Part shown: positions 15,940-25,671 of the stretch, piece after piece
Position numbering within the stretch: the stretch's first letter is position 1
Layout of the letters: each line of letters opens with the position of its first letter
Assembly (NCBI GenBank): GCA_963797015.1
Contig: CAWCNV010000001.1
Span: 930,001 to 994,000, forward strand
DNA: 64,000 bases
Direction: 5' to 3'
From: JBBPZA01 sp963797015
GTDB taxonomy: Bacteria > Actinomycetota > Thermoleophilia > Solirubrobacterales > Solirubrobacteraceae
Notes under the pieces: model-generated
Told to the model about the DNA's origin: nothing
The model's database searches: none
What the model saw: only the letters and a program-made list of their open reading frames with translations
Made by a program: the position numbers and the translations under genes

Positions 15940-17460
15940 TCAGGCGTCGAGGTGGTGCATGGCCGGCCACAGCGCGCGCCACGGCCTTCGCGGGGCGGCG
16001 CACACGTCGATCGGCGCACCCTGCTCGTCGCTGTCGAGTCCCGCGCCGTTGTCTAGCCGGCCGGCGGGGCGGCAGCCCGTGAAGAAGCGGGCGAGGCGGC
16101 TCCGGCCCTCGAAGCCCACGGCCACCGCCGGCGCGGCCCCGTCGGGCGGGCGGCCGAACGACCAGTAGGAGTTCTGGCCGGAGTAGGCACGCGGAATGCC
16201 CAGCTCCGGGCCGAAGCGGCTGACGGTCCCGGCCTCGCCGTAGCCGTCCGTGACGATCACCGCGCGAGGCCGGGCCGCCGATGGCAGGCTGCGCCACGCG
16301 GCCGCGATCTGGCCGGCCATGCGGTGCCAGCCGACCGTTCCGCTCACGTCGCTGTTGAGGGTCGGGATGGGCGTGTCGGCGAGCCGCCGCGCAGGCACCA
16401 GCGGCAGGGCGATGAAGGCGGAAACGACCGCGGCGAGCGCGACCGCGACCGCGAGCCGCGCGCGACGGGCGGGCCGCTCGAGCCACTGCTGGAGCGCAAC
16501 CCCTCCCGCCCCGAGCAGCGCCGGGTACCAGCCGACGGCGTAGTACTCCTTCGCACCGGTGATCAGGCACACGACCAGCGTGATCAGGTAGCCGAGACCG
16601 AGCGCCCGAAACGGGCGCGCGCGCTCGTCGCGCAACAGCCACGCCACGCCGGCGATCCACACCGGAGCGAGCAGCGGCGAGACGATCAGCAGCTGGAAGG
16701 GCAGGAACTTGAGCCGCGCGCCGAGCGGGTCCTCGCCGGCGATCTGGCTGGAGAGGTGGCGCTGGGGCCAGCCGTGGTCGGCCTGCCAGATCACGTTGGG
16801 AGCCCACAGGGCGAGCGCGATCGCCGCCGCCAGCCAGGGCCACGGACCGCGAAGCAGGTCGCCGCGCCGGGCGAGCACGCCCCCGCTCACGAGCGATCCG
16901 AGCAGGAGCAGCACGAGCCACTTGTTCTCGAGCGTGACCCCGGCGCCCACGCCGAGCGCCAGCCACGCTCCCGGCCGCGGCGCGCGCAGGACGCGCACCG
17001 TGAGCAACAGGACGACCGTCCAGCCCAGGAAGTCGAACGTCGCCGTCGACACGATGTGGCCGAGGTAGAGCGCCGCGCTTGCGGCCACGCACGCGGCGGC
17101 GACGACCTGCGCCCGCGCGGCGCCGCCCAGCTCTCGCGCGATCAGCGCGGCCAGCACGACGCACGCGGCGAGCGCCAGAGCGGAGGCGACGCGCAGGCCG
17201 GTCGGGGTGTTACCGAACACCGCCGTCGACGCACGAGCGATCAGCGGCGTGAGCGGCGGCTGGTCGTCGTAGCCGAAGGCCGGGTGCTTGCCGGCCTCGA
17301 GGAAGTACAGCTCGTCGCGGTGGTAGCCGTAGCCGCCGGCGAAGGCGATCAGCAGCACGAACACGCCGGCGGCGATCGCCGCGACCGGGAGGGCGGCGAG
17401 CGAAGGGAGCTCGCCTTCTCCGTCGTTGGAGCCGCTTGAGTCGACGCCGCGCGCGCTCAT
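15940..17460 (-). CDS. GT-C glycosyltransferase, family 39-like (PMT_2/ArnT type)
   Basis: This is an integral membrane enzyme of the polyprenyl-phosphate-sugar-dependent type. The 506-residue protein has roughly eleven to twelve hydrophobic helices and the acidic first loop typical of the superfamily (GYHRDELYFLEAGKHPAFGY, with the DE pair as candidate catalytic residues) followed by DDQPPLTPLI. The C-terminal ~130 residues form a soluble extracytoplasmic domain. Its ATG overlaps the aroE stop (ATGA). Donor and acceptor are unknown. Lipid A modification is unlikely in a monoderm, so protein or cell-wall glycan transfer is more plausible. Confidence 0.85.
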   Translation of the reverse strand: MSARGVDSSGSNDGEGELPSLAALPVAAIAAGVFVLLIAFAGGYGYHRDELYFLEAGKHPAFGYDDQPPLTPLIARASTAVFGNTPTGLRVASALALAACVVLAALIARELGGAARAQVVAAACVAASAALYLGHIVSTATFDFLGWTVVLLLTVRVLRAPRPGAWLALGVGAGVTLENKWLVLLLLGSLVSGGVLARRGDLLRGPWPWLAAAIALALWAPNVIWQADHGWPQRHLSSQIAGEDPLGARLKFLPFQLLIVSPLLAPVWIAGVAWLLRDERARPFRALGLGYLITLVVCLITGAKEYYAVGWYPALLGAGGVALQQWLERPARRARLAVAVALAAVVSAFIALPLVPARRLADTPIPTLNSDVSGTVGWHRMAGQIAAAWRSLPSAARPRAVIVTDGYGEAGTVSRFGPELGIPRAYSGQNSYWSFGRPPDGAAPAVAVGFEGRSRLARFFTGCRPAGRLDNGAGLDSDEQGAPIDVCAAPRRPWRALWPAMHHLDA

Positions 17461-18254
17461 CGAGCGTTTGCGGCTGAGCGCATCACGTCCAGCGGCGCGG
17501 CGAGTCCCGTCCAGCGCTCGAGGCTCAGGGCGCCCTGGCGGGCCAGGACCTCGAGCCCGTCGACCGTCCGCGCGCCGGCGGCGCGCGCGCCGGCGATCAG
17601 GCGCGTCTCCTGCTCGCCGTAGGCGAGATCGACGACGCAGCGCGCGTCGGCGAGGAGCTCCGGCAGGCCGGGCAGCACGGTTGCGACGTCGTCCCCGGGC
17701 GCAAGGCCGACCGCGGTGCAGTTCACGAGCAGGTCGACCGGCGGCGCCGGGATCTCGATCGCCTTCGCGCCGAGCTCATCGGCCAGGTCGCGAGCGCGCG
17801 ACGCGGTCCGGTTCCAGACCAGCACCTCGGCCGCCCCGGCCTCGCGTAGCGCCCATACCGCCGCGCGGGCACTGCCGCCGGCGCCCAGGACCAGCGCGCG
17901 GGCGCCACGCGGCGGCTCGGGAAGGGCGGTGAGGAGCCCCGGCGCGTCGGTGTTGTCAGCCTCGATCGCGCCGTCGCCGGCGAAGCTGAGCGTGTTGGCC
18001 GCCCCGATCTCCCTCGCCGTCGCGGTCGCGCCCGTGGCGAGGGCGAGCGCCGCCTCCTTGTGGGGGATCGTTACGTTGGCGCCCGCGAAGCCGCTCGCGG
18101 GGAGCGCGCGGACGGTCTCCGCGAACAGCTCGGGCGGCACCGGGAGCCGCTGATAGCTCCACTCGGACAGGCCGAGCGCGTGGAGCGCGGCCCTGTGCAT
18201 CGCGGGAGAGCGGCTGTGGGAGACGGGCCAGCCGAGGACGCCGAGCCGGGGCAT
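17457..18254 (-). CDS. aroE: Shikimate dehydrogenase
   Basis: It reduces 3-dehydroshikimate with NADPH. The 265-residue protein has the substrate motif PVSHSRSPAMHRAAL, catalytic lysine in NVTIPHKEAAL, NTDAPG, the glycine-rich NADP loop LGAGGSARAAVWAL and the NRT phosphate-binding step. It starts 4 bp after the mltG stop region and its own stop overlaps the glycosyltransferase start, in the ruvX-mltG-aroE order often seen in actinobacteria. Confidence 0.95.
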   Translation of the reverse strand: MPRLGVLGWPVSHSRSPAMHRAALHALGLSEWSYQRLPVPPELFAETVRALPASGFAGANVTIPHKEAALALATGATATAREIGAANTLSFAGDGAIEADNTDAPGLLTALPEPPRGARALVLGAGGSARAAVWALREAGAAEVLVWNRTASRARDLADELGAKAIEIPAPPVDLLVNCTAVGLAPGDDVATVLPGLPELLADARCVVDLAYGEQETRLIAGARAAGARTVDGLEVLARQGALSLERWTGLAAPLDVMRSAANAR

Positions 18255-18257
18255 CGT

Positions 18258-20305
18258 CTACCCCTTGCTCGGGTCCCTCCCGCCCGCGGCGTTGCGCGCC
18301 TGGTTGTAGCGCGCCTGGTCGGCCAGGAACTGCTGGTAGGTGGACGAGAAGGCGTGGGCGCCGTTGCCGCCGGGCTTGACCACGAAGTACAGGTACCGGG
18401 TACGCGCCGGGTTCGCCGCCGCCTTGATCGACGCCAGCCCCGGGTTGCCGATCGGCGTCGGCGGCAGACCCTGGTTGAGGCGCGTGTTGTACGGGCCCGG
18501 CCGCTGGAGCTCGGAGACGCGCAGCGGTCGCGTCCAGTTGTTGTCGGCGTAGCGGATCGTGGCGTCGATCCCGAGCGGGATGCTCTGCTTCAGGCGGTTG
18601 TAGATCACGCTCGCGATCAGCGAACGGTCGCGGGCGATCGCAGCCTCGCGCTCGATCATCGAGGCGATGATCAGTACGTCGTAGGTCGTGAGGTTCGCGG
18701 CTCGTGCCCTTCGCATCGACACGCCTCGCAGGTTGCGCTTGAAGGTGGCGAGCTGCTGGTTGACGAGGTTCTGCGCAGTCGCCTGGCGGCCCGTGCGCAG
18801 CTCGTAGGTGTCGGGAAACAGGAAGCCCTCGAGCGGCGAGCCCGCCGGGGCGCCGTAGCGCCGCGGGCTGAAGCGCGCACGGCGGACGGCCGTCATGTAG
18901 CGGCCGCGGACCTTGCCCGACTTGTCGACCGCGCTCGCGAAGTCGCGCTCGGTGTTGCCCTCCGGGAGCACGAGCTTGACGGTCGTGATCGGCGGCGGCC
19001 CCTTCACCAGGATCGCCTCCGCGTCGCTGAACTTCATGTCCTTGCGGAACGTGTAGGCGCCGGCCTTGAGCTGGTCGCGCTTGCCGTCGAGTCGCGCGTG
19101 GAGCGCGAAGAAGAAGCCGCTCGAGACCACGCCGCGGTCGGCGAGCAGGTCCCCGATCTCGCGCGCGGTCAAACCGCTCGGGACCCTCACCCGCACCGGC
19201 GTGGACCCGTCGCCCTTGAACGGCTGGTACAGCGAGATCGCGAACCACGCAAGGAAGACGATCAGGACCAGCGCGAGTGCGGCGGCGACGCGAACCGGCC
19301 AGCGCCGCGCGGAAGTCGCCTCGCCGGACCCGTCCGGGTCGCTTGGCTCCTTCGGCTCCTTCGGCTCCTTCGGCGTCGTCGCGGCGGTGCGCGGCTGGCG
19401 AGGGGGAAGCGAGGGCCACCGCCCCCGCCCCGGCCTCCCGACGCGCTCGCGACGGAAGCGGGTGATCGCCGACGGCGGACGCGGAGCCGCGACCGCCTCG
19501 TCCGGCTCGTCGCCGTGAGCGACGTCCTCGTCGCCGGCGACCGCCTCGTCGCGAACGACCTCGTCGTGACGACCTCGGCGTGAGCGACCTCGTCAGCGGC
19601 CGCCGCTTCGGCCGGCTCCGCCTCGGCCGCCGCCTCTCCGGCCGGCTCCACCTCGTCGAGGGCAGGGGAGTCGTCGGCCGGCTCCACCTCGTCGACAGCC
19701 GGGGACTCCTCGACCTCCTCCACCTCGTCGACAGCCGGGGACTCCTCGACCTCCTCCACCTCGTCGACAGCCGGGGACTCCTCGACCTCCTCCACCTCGT
19801 CGACAGCCGGGGACTCCTCGACCTCCTCCACCTCGTCGACAGCCGGGGACTCCTCGACCTCCTCCACCTCGTCGATGACGGGCGAGGGCTTCGGTGATTC
19901 CGCGGAAGCGGCACGCTCACCCTCGTCGATCCCCGGCTGGTCGGCAGCGACCTCCTCGAAGGCCTCCTCCTCCGCGTCCGGAGGCTCCTCGACGGGGGCG
20001 GGCGCGGGGGCTTCGGCGATCGGCGCCGGCTTCGCGGCCGTCGCGGGCGTGTCGACTCCGGGCTCTTCGAAGCGGGGGTCGTAGGGGTCCAGCGGGGGCT
20101 GGACGGGCGACCCCGATGCACCGTCGTCTTCGGGAGCCCCGCGCTCGGGAGCCGCGGTGGGCGCCGAGCGGGGTCCGTAGTCGAAGGACGGCGGTGCCTC
20201 CCCCGACCGCGCCCGGCGGCGCGCCTCGCGCTCGCGCCGCGCCTGCTCGCGCTCCTCCGCGCTTCGCGCGCGCGGTGGCTCGTCGCGGCGGCCGAAGAGG
20301 CTCAC
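18258..20305 (-). CDS. mltG: Endolytic murein transglycosylase MltG with long acidic repeat head (frameshifted)
   Basis: MltG cleaves nascent peptidoglycan strands at the membrane. The C-terminal part has the family motifs IIASMIEREAAI (catalytic Glu), SVIYNRLKQSIPLGIDATI and PPTPIGNPGLASIKAAANPA. A single transmembrane helix (RVAAALALVLIVFLAWFAI) lies near 19,200-19,300 and a LysM-like region follows. The N-terminal cytoplasmic head is about 330 residues, strongly acidic, and contains five exact copies of a 12-residue unit. The head and the TM/catalytic part are in different frames. They join near 19,570, where one missing base would repair the reading. GTG start at 20,303-20,305 overlaps the ruvX stop. 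Confidence 0.88.
19655..19870. repeat. 36-bp tandem repeat inside mltG
   Basis: Five exact 36-bp units run from 19,691 to 19,870, each encoding DEVEEVEESPAV on the minus strand. A diverged sixth unit lies at 19,655-19,690 and further DEVEP-type degenerate units follow. The units keep the reading frame and encode a low-complexity acidic segment in the cytoplasmic head of MltG. Copy number is likely to vary between strains. Confidence 0.95.
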
Positions 20306-20691
20306 GCGTCCCTCAGGGCGAGCCAGTCACCGAGCAGGATCGCCGCGGCGCGCGAGTCCTCGCTCGCCCTCCCCCCCGACCGCTCGGCCAGGCGCGTCGT
20401 GAACCGCTCGTCGTACAGCTCCACGGGAACGTTGTCGAGGATCTCCTCGAGGCGGCGGGCGAACTCCCGCGCCTCTCGCGTCTGCGCCGAGTCGCCGCCG
20501 GACAGGGACACCGGCAGACCCACCACGACGCGTCCTGGCTCGTGCTGGGCGACGAGGGTAGCGATCCGCTGCAGCCCGCGGCGCGTGGCCGGCGCCGCGA
20601 TCGCGTCCAGCGGCGTCGCCAGCGTCCCGGTCGGATCGCTCACCGCCACGCCGCAGCGAGCGCTGCCGTAATCCAGCGCCAGCACCCGCAC
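20302..20691 (-). CDS. ruvX: Holliday junction resolvase-like protein RuvX (YqgF)
   Basis: YqgF-family RNase H-fold nucleases act in 16S rRNA maturation and possibly junction cleavage. The 129-residue protein shows the acidic motif LALDYGSARCGVAVSD at its start, GLPVSLSGGDS, DERFTT and DSRAAAILLGDWL, so the catalytic Asp/Glu residues are present. A GTG start at 20,689-20,691 follows alaS closely. Its stop overlaps the mltG start in a GTGA. Confidence 0.94.
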   Translation of the reverse strand: MRVLALDYGSARCGVAVSDPTGTLATPLDAIAAPATRRGLQRIATLVAQHEPGRVVVGLPVSLSGGDSAQTREAREFARRLEEILDNVPVELYDERFTTRLAERSGGRASEDSRAAAILLGDWLALRDA

Positions 20692-20692
20692 G

Positions 20693-23338
20693 TCAGCTCA
20701 GCGCGCGCTCGATCACGTCACGCGCGACGGCCATCGCCTGCTCGAGCTTCTCGGGATCGCGGCCGCCGGCACGCGCCATCGTGTCGCGCCCGCCGCCACC
20801 GCCACCGACGACCTTCGCCGCCTCGCGGACCACGTCGCCGGCCTTGACGCCGCGCTCCACCAGCGTGGGGGCGACGACCGCGACGAGCTGCGCCCTCCCC
20901 CCGTTCCCAGACCCCAGCACGATCGCCGCGTCACCCAGCTTCCCCTTCAGCCGATCGGCGAGCGCGAGCAGCGCCTTCTCGTCAGGCGCCGTGACGGCCT
21001 CGGTGAGCACCCGCGCCCCGTCGATCTCCTTCGCCCGCTCCAGGAGCTCCTCGACGTCGACGCCCCGCTGCGCCGAGTCGCCGGCGCGAGCCGTACGCTC
21101 GAGCGCCTTGCGCTCCTCCTGCAGCGCCCTCACCGCGGCCGGGACGTTCTCGGGCCCGGCGCGGAGCAGGTGCGAGGCCTCCCCCAGGAGGTCGTCGTGC
21201 TCGCGCAAGAGCGTCACGCCCGCCGGACCGGTCAGCGCCTCGATGCGCCTCACGTTCGCGGCGCTCGAGCCCTCAGAAGTGATCCGGAAGACGCCGATCT
21301 CCGCCGTCGAGCGCACGTGCGTGCCGCCGCACAGCTCGCGCGACCACGACCCGTCGCCGACCTCGACCATGCGCACGACGTCGCCGTACTTCTCGCCGAA
21401 CAGCGCCATCGCCCCCAGCGCGCGCGCCTCGTCCAGAGTCGTGGTCAGCGCGCGCACCGGCTGGTTGGCGAGGATCCACTCGTTCACCCGGTCCTCGACG
21501 TCGCGCCGCTCCTCGGCGGTCAGCGCCGAGCCGTGGGTGAAGTCGAAGCGCAGCTTGTCGGGCCCGACGTAGGAGCCGGCCTGGCGCACGTGCGTGCCCA
21601 GCCGCTCGCGCAGCGCAGCGTGCAGCAGATGGGTCGCGGTGTGGTTGCACTGGGTCGCGTGGCGCGCCGCGCGGTCGACGCGCGCCACCACGCGCTCGCC
21701 CGGCTCGAATGCTCCCTCCTCCACGCGCAGGGCGACCGCCTGGTCGTCGCCGACCCGGAAGACCTCCTCCACGCGAGCGCGACAGGTGCCGTGCTCGCAC
21801 TCGATCACGCCGCTGTCCGACACCTGGCCGCCGCCGGCCGCGTAGAAGGGCGACTCCGCGAGCTTGGCCAGGACCTCGCCGTTCTCGGGCATCACCGCGC
21901 CGACGGTCGTCGCCTGGTCGGTGCGCTCGTAGCCGACGAACTGGGTCTGGAACCCCGCCTGGCCCGCGAACGCGCTCACGCGCTCGCGCACCCGACCGTC
22001 ATCGAGGACCCGCGCCGAGCCCTGGCGAGCGCGCTCGCGCTGCTCGTCCATGAGCGCCTCGAAGCCCTCCTCGTCGACCCCCATGCCCTGCTCGGCGACG
22101 AGCTCGAGCGTGAGGTCGATGGGGAACCCGTAGGTGTCGTGCAGGCGGAAGGCGTCCTGCGCCGCGATGCCCTCGTCGCCGCGTTCGCGCGCGCGCTCGA
22201 TCAGGTCCTCGAGCAGCCGCACGCCCTGGTCGAGCGTGCGCCCGAAGCTCTCCTCCTCGCTCTCGAGCCACTTGTGGATCGCGTCGCGCTCGCGGTACAG
22301 CTCCGGGTACTCGCCGCCCATCAGCTCCGTCACGCGCTCGGCGTAGGCGGGCAGGAAGCCAGGCTCCAGCCCGAGCGAGCGCCCGCGGTGGATGGCCCTG
22401 CGCATGATCCGGCGCAGCACGTAGCCGCGGTCCTCGTTGGACGGGACCACGCCGTCGGCGATCAGGAAGGTCATGCCGCGCGTGTGGTCGGCCAGCACGC
22501 GCAGTGCCCTGTCGGTCGCGAAGTCCGAGCCGTATTTGCGCCCCGAGCGCTCCTCGCCGAGCTCGATCAGCGGCCGGAACTGGTCGGTGTCGAAGACCGA
22601 CGCCACGCCCTGCTTGATCGCGGCCATCCGGTTGAGGCCGAGGCCGGTGTCGATGTTCTTGGCGGGCAGCGGAGTGAGCGTCCCGACCGGGTCCTGGTCG
22701 AACTCCATGAACACGAGGTTCCAGTACTCGAGGAAGCGCTCGTTGTCGCCGCCGGGCAAATCGTCGGGTGAGCCGAACTCGGGGCCGCGGTCGAGGTAGA
22801 GCTCCGAGCACGGACCGCACGGCCCGGTGGGCCCGGCCTGCCAGAAGTTCTCCGAGCGCGGGCAGAGGACGATGCGCTCGCGCGGAACCCCGACCTCGAC
22901 CCAGGCCTCCATCGCCTCCTCGTCGGGACCGAGGCCGAGCTCGTCGTCGCCCTCGAAGACCGTGATCCAGATGTCGCCGGGCGCGATCCCGAAGCCGTCG
23001 ACGGAGAGCGCCCAGGCGAGCTCGATCGCCCCGTCCTTGAAGTAGTCGCCGATCGAGAAGTTGCCGAGCATCTCGAAGAACGTGAGGTGGCGCGTGGTGA
23101 TCCCGACCTCCTCGATGTCCGGCGTCCGAAAGCACTTCTGGCACGAGGTCAGGCGCGCGTGCGGCGGGCGCTCCTGGCCGAGGAAGTAGGGCTTGAGCGG
23201 ATGCATCCCGGCCGTGGTCAGCAGGACCGAGGGATCGAACGTCGCGGGCACCAGCGAGCCCGAGGGCAGCCTCCGGTGATCGCGCGCGACGAAGAAGTCG
23301 AGGAACGTCGCGCGGATCTCGTCGGAGCTCATGCCCAT
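20693..23338 (-). CDS. alaS: Alanyl-tRNA synthetase
   Basis: It charges tRNA-Ala and edits mischarged Ser/Gly. The 881-residue protein has the class II core (MHPLKPYFLGQERPPHARL, the LNRMAAIKQG segment), the editing site HTATHLLHAAL and zinc-binding CGGTHV, and a C-terminal DHHA1-like domain with GGGGGGRDTMARAGG. The start is ATG at 23,336-23,338, with another ATG two codons in. It leads the alaS-ruvX-mltG-aroE operon. Confidence 0.97.
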   Translation of the reverse strand: MGMSSDEIRATFLDFFVARDHRRLPSGSLVPATFDPSVLLTTAGMHPLKPYFLGQERPPHARLTSCQKCFRTPDIEEVGITTRHLTFFEMLGNFSIGDYFKDGAIELAWALSVDGFGIAPGDIWITVFEGDDELGLGPDEEAMEAWVEVGVPRERIVLCPRSENFWQAGPTGPCGPCSELYLDRGPEFGSPDDLPGGDNERFLEYWNLVFMEFDQDPVGTLTPLPAKNIDTGLGLNRMAAIKQGVASVFDTDQFRPLIELGEERSGRKYGSDFATDRALRVLADHTRGMTFLIADGVVPSNEDRGYVLRRIMRRAIHRGRSLGLEPGFLPAYAERVTELMGGEYPELYRERDAIHKWLESEEESFGRTLDQGVRLLEDLIERARERGDEGIAAQDAFRLHDTYGFPIDLTLELVAEQGMGVDEEGFEALMDEQRERARQGSARVLDDGRVRERVSAFAGQAGFQTQFVGYERTDQATTVGAVMPENGEVLAKLAESPFYAAGGGQVSDSGVIECEHGTCRARVEEVFRVGDDQAVALRVEEGAFEPGERVVARVDRAARHATQCNHTATHLLHAALRERLGTHVRQAGSYVGPDKLRFDFTHGSALTAEERRDVEDRVNEWILANQPVRALTTTLDEARALGAMALFGEKYGDVVRMVEVGDGSWSRELCGGTHVRSTAEIGVFRITSEGSSAANVRRIEALTGPAGVTLLREHDDLLGEASHLLRAGPENVPAAVRALQEERKALERTARAGDSAQRGVDVEELLERAKEIDGARVLTEAVTAPDEKALLALADRLKGKLGDAAIVLGSGNGGRAQLVAVVAPTLVERGVKAGDVVREAAKVVGGGGGGRDTMARAGGRDPEKLEQAMAVARDVIERALS

Positions 23339-23400
23339 GGGAGAGCCAAGTCTAGGACGGTGCCGGGCGCACCAACCGCACCCTGTACGCTCACGCCGGA

Positions 23401-24153
23401 GTGCGGAGCCGCGAAGCGATCAACGCCTCCGAGCGCGCCTTCTGGGACGCCCACGCGGCCGGGATGCACCCGAGCCGCATGCCCCCAAAGCCGCCGGACG
23501 GTTTCGAGCTCTCGATCCTCAACGCGCTCGGGCCGCTGGACGGGCTGCACGTGCTGGAGGCCGGGTGCGGCGCGGGCGACATCACGCTCGAGCTGCTGCG
23601 CCGCGGTGCGCACGTGACCGCTCTCGACCTCAGCCCCGAGCTCGTCGAGGTCACGCGCGCGCGGGTCGAGCGCTGGGCTCCGGAGGGCACGGCGGACGTG
23701 CGCGTCGCGCCGCTGGAGGCCACCGGCCTGGACGCCGGCAGCTTCGACCGCGCGTGCGGGAAGTGGATCCTGCATCACACCGACGTGGCCGCCACGGGTC
23801 ACGAGCTCGCGCGCGTACTCGCGCCGGGCGGCCGAGCCGTGTTCTTCGAGAACCACGACCGCAACGCCCTGCTCCGCTTCGCGCGCCGCCACCTGATGAC
23901 GCTCCCGGGCATCGCACGCGTCGGGACGCTCGACGAGCGACCCATGTCCGAGGAGGACTTCGAAGCGCTGCGACGCGAGTTCACCGAGGTTGAGTTCGCG
24001 TACCCGAGCATCTACCTGTTCGAGCTGGTGAGCCGCCAGCTGCTCGGGCACCGGTTCGCGCGCCAACTCCAGGCTCTCGACACCTGGCTGTGGTGGCGCC
24101 TGCCCCGGCTACGCCCCTACGGGTACCACGTGCTGGTCCTGCTGACGCGCTGA
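23401..24153 (+). CDS. SAM-dependent class I methyltransferase
   Basis: The 250-residue protein has the Rossmann SAM motif LEAGCGAGDITLELL near residue 54, the acidic strand end ALDLSPELVEV, and the post-motif region GKWILHHTDVA, typical of Methyltransf_11/25 enzymes. The substrate is unknown. It starts with GTG at 23,401, diverging from alaS. Its last 45 bp are overlapped on the opposite strand by the end of the ligase-like gene, so the two are convergent and share sequence. Confidence 0.85.
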   Translation: MRSREAINASERAFWDAHAAGMHPSRMPPKPPDGFELSILNALGPLDGLHVLEAGCGAGDITLELLRRGAHVTALDLSPELVEVTRARVERWAPEGTADVRVAPLEATGLDAGSFDRACGKWILHHTDVAATGHELARVLAPGGRAVFFENHDRNALLRFARRHLMTLPGIARVGTLDERPMSEEDFEALRREFTEVEFAYPSIYLFELVSRQLLGHRFARQLQALDTWLWWRLPRLRPYGYHVLVLLTR

Positions 24154-25611
24154 GGCCGCGGGCTCCTCGACTCCCTCGGGCGAGGCCTCGGCGAGCGCGA
24201 TGAGGGCGCCGGCGAGTATCAGGAACGGCAGCGTCACGGCGGGCAGCTCCCAGTCCCAGTCGATCGACGCGTGCAGCAGCCACGCGAGCGCTGCGGCCGC
24301 CCAGCCCGCGGCCAGCGCCGGATGCCGGCGCACGGCTCGCCTCCCGGCCAGCGCCATACCGCCGATCATCACCCCGAAGGCGATCAGGCCGACGAGGCCG
24401 AGCTCGGACGCCATCTCGAGCTCGATCGAGTGCACGTCTCGCGCCGATGCCGAGAGCTGGCGCTGCTGCAGCCAGTACACGCGCCAACCGCCGGAGCCGA
24501 GCCCCTTCAGCGGGTGGTGCCGGAACGCCCGCACGCCCACCTTCCAGTAGTCGTAGCGCGCCGAGCTCGTCGACGTGAGGCGGGCCGCGCTCTCCCCGAT
24601 CTTGGTGGTGTGAGGCTTCTCCCGCAGGCCTCCGATGAGCAGCGCGAGCGCCACGAGGCTCGTCGCGGCCACCGCGACGATCCAGTAGCGGTCCGCGCCC
24701 GGGAGCGCGTCGTCGCGCGCGTCGTCGCCCTCCGCCCGCGCCCTCCAGCGCGTCACCAGCGCGGCGCCGGTGCCGAGCACGACGAGGATCACGAGCATGG
24801 CGGCGCCCTGGCGCTCGCGCGAGGCGATGCCGCCGGACAGCGAGTTGACGCCATCGAACGCCGACGCGCACGCGGCGGCGACGACGCCGGCGACCAGGGC
24901 GGTCGCTGCCGCGGTGAGCTGGGATCGAGTCGGGGCGAACGCCACCAGGATCACGAGACCGAGCACGGCGACGGCGAGCGCGCCGCGCGAGTAGGTCAGG
25001 TACACGCCTGCGCCCAGCGGGGCGGTGGCGGCCGCGGCGAGGCAGCGCATCCACATGGCCCGCGTCCGGTCCGCCGCGAGGTGAGCGCACAGGACGAGGC
25101 CCACGGCGGCGAGCGCGCCCTCGCCGTTCCAGTAGGTGATCGGGAGCTGAAGCCGCTCGCCGGCGGTCCCGGACTCGGACAGGTGGATGATCCCGGGAAG
25201 CAGCCGCCCGGAGAGGCCGTAGCCGATTACGACCATCACGCCGGCGGCCAGCGCGGGCTCTACGGCCCGCATCGCCCACCGTTCTCGCAGCACCGAGATC
25301 GCCAGCATCAGCGCGGCGACGTAGAGCAGCAGTCGCTGCACGTTCTCGCCCGCCGGCCCGTGCACCGGTGCCCAGGCCAGCGACAGCGCGCTCCAGGCGG
25401 TGATCCCGACGAGCCCGGAGAGCGCCAGCCAGCCGGGGAGGCTGCGCGGCAGCGGCACGGGACCGGCGATCGCGAGCGCGATGACCAGCAGCCAGGCAGC
25501 CGTCCCCGCGATGAGCCTGGGCTCGATGTTGAAGCCGCCCGAGAAGAAGGCCAGCGCGGTCGGGCTGGCGAGCAGGAGGACCGCGGCGGCGGCCGGCACG
25601 GCACGGCGCAT
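24109..25611 (-). CDS. O-antigen ligase/Wzy-like polytopic membrane protein
   Basis: The 500-residue protein has about 11 to 12 hydrophobic helices and one large extracytoplasmic loop containing YDYWKVGVRAFRHHPLKGLG, the arrangement of the Wzy_C/O-antigen ligase superfamily. A conserved-looking HSIELEMASELGLVGL follows the loop. Family members join glycans or polymerise repeat units on the outer face of the cytoplasmic membrane. In a monoderm it could act on capsule or teichoic-type glycans, or on protein glycosylation. The CapA protein two genes away fits a surface-polymer theme. Confidence 0.82.
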   Translation of the reverse strand: MRRAVPAAAAVLLLASPTALAFFSGGFNIEPRLIAGTAAWLLVIALAIAGPVPLPRSLPGWLALSGLVGITAWSALSLAWAPVHGPAGENVQRLLLYVAALMLAISVLRERWAMRAVEPALAAGVMVVIGYGLSGRLLPGIIHLSESGTAGERLQLPITYWNGEGALAAVGLVLCAHLAADRTRAMWMRCLAAAATAPLGAGVYLTYSRGALAVAVLGLVILVAFAPTRSQLTAAATALVAGVVAAACASAFDGVNSLSGGIASRERQGAAMLVILVVLGTGAALVTRWRARAEGDDARDDALPGADRYWIVAVAATSLVALALLIGGLREKPHTTKIGESAARLTSTSSARYDYWKVGVRAFRHHPLKGLGSGGWRVYWLQQRQLSASARDVHSIELEMASELGLVGLIAFGVMIGGMALAGRRAVRRHPALAAGWAAAALAWLLHASIDWDWELPAVTLPFLILAGALIALAEASPEGVEEPAASARQQDQHVVPVGA

Positions 25612-25671
25612 GACGCGCCAGAGTAGATGGTTGATTGCGAGTTCGCGGAGGCCGCCGGCGCCCGCTCTGTG

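Noticed and set aside
19655..19870. Repeats that might look like a CRISPR array.
   Set aside because: Units are directly adjacent without spacers and encode in-frame acidic peptide, so they are coding tandem repeats.
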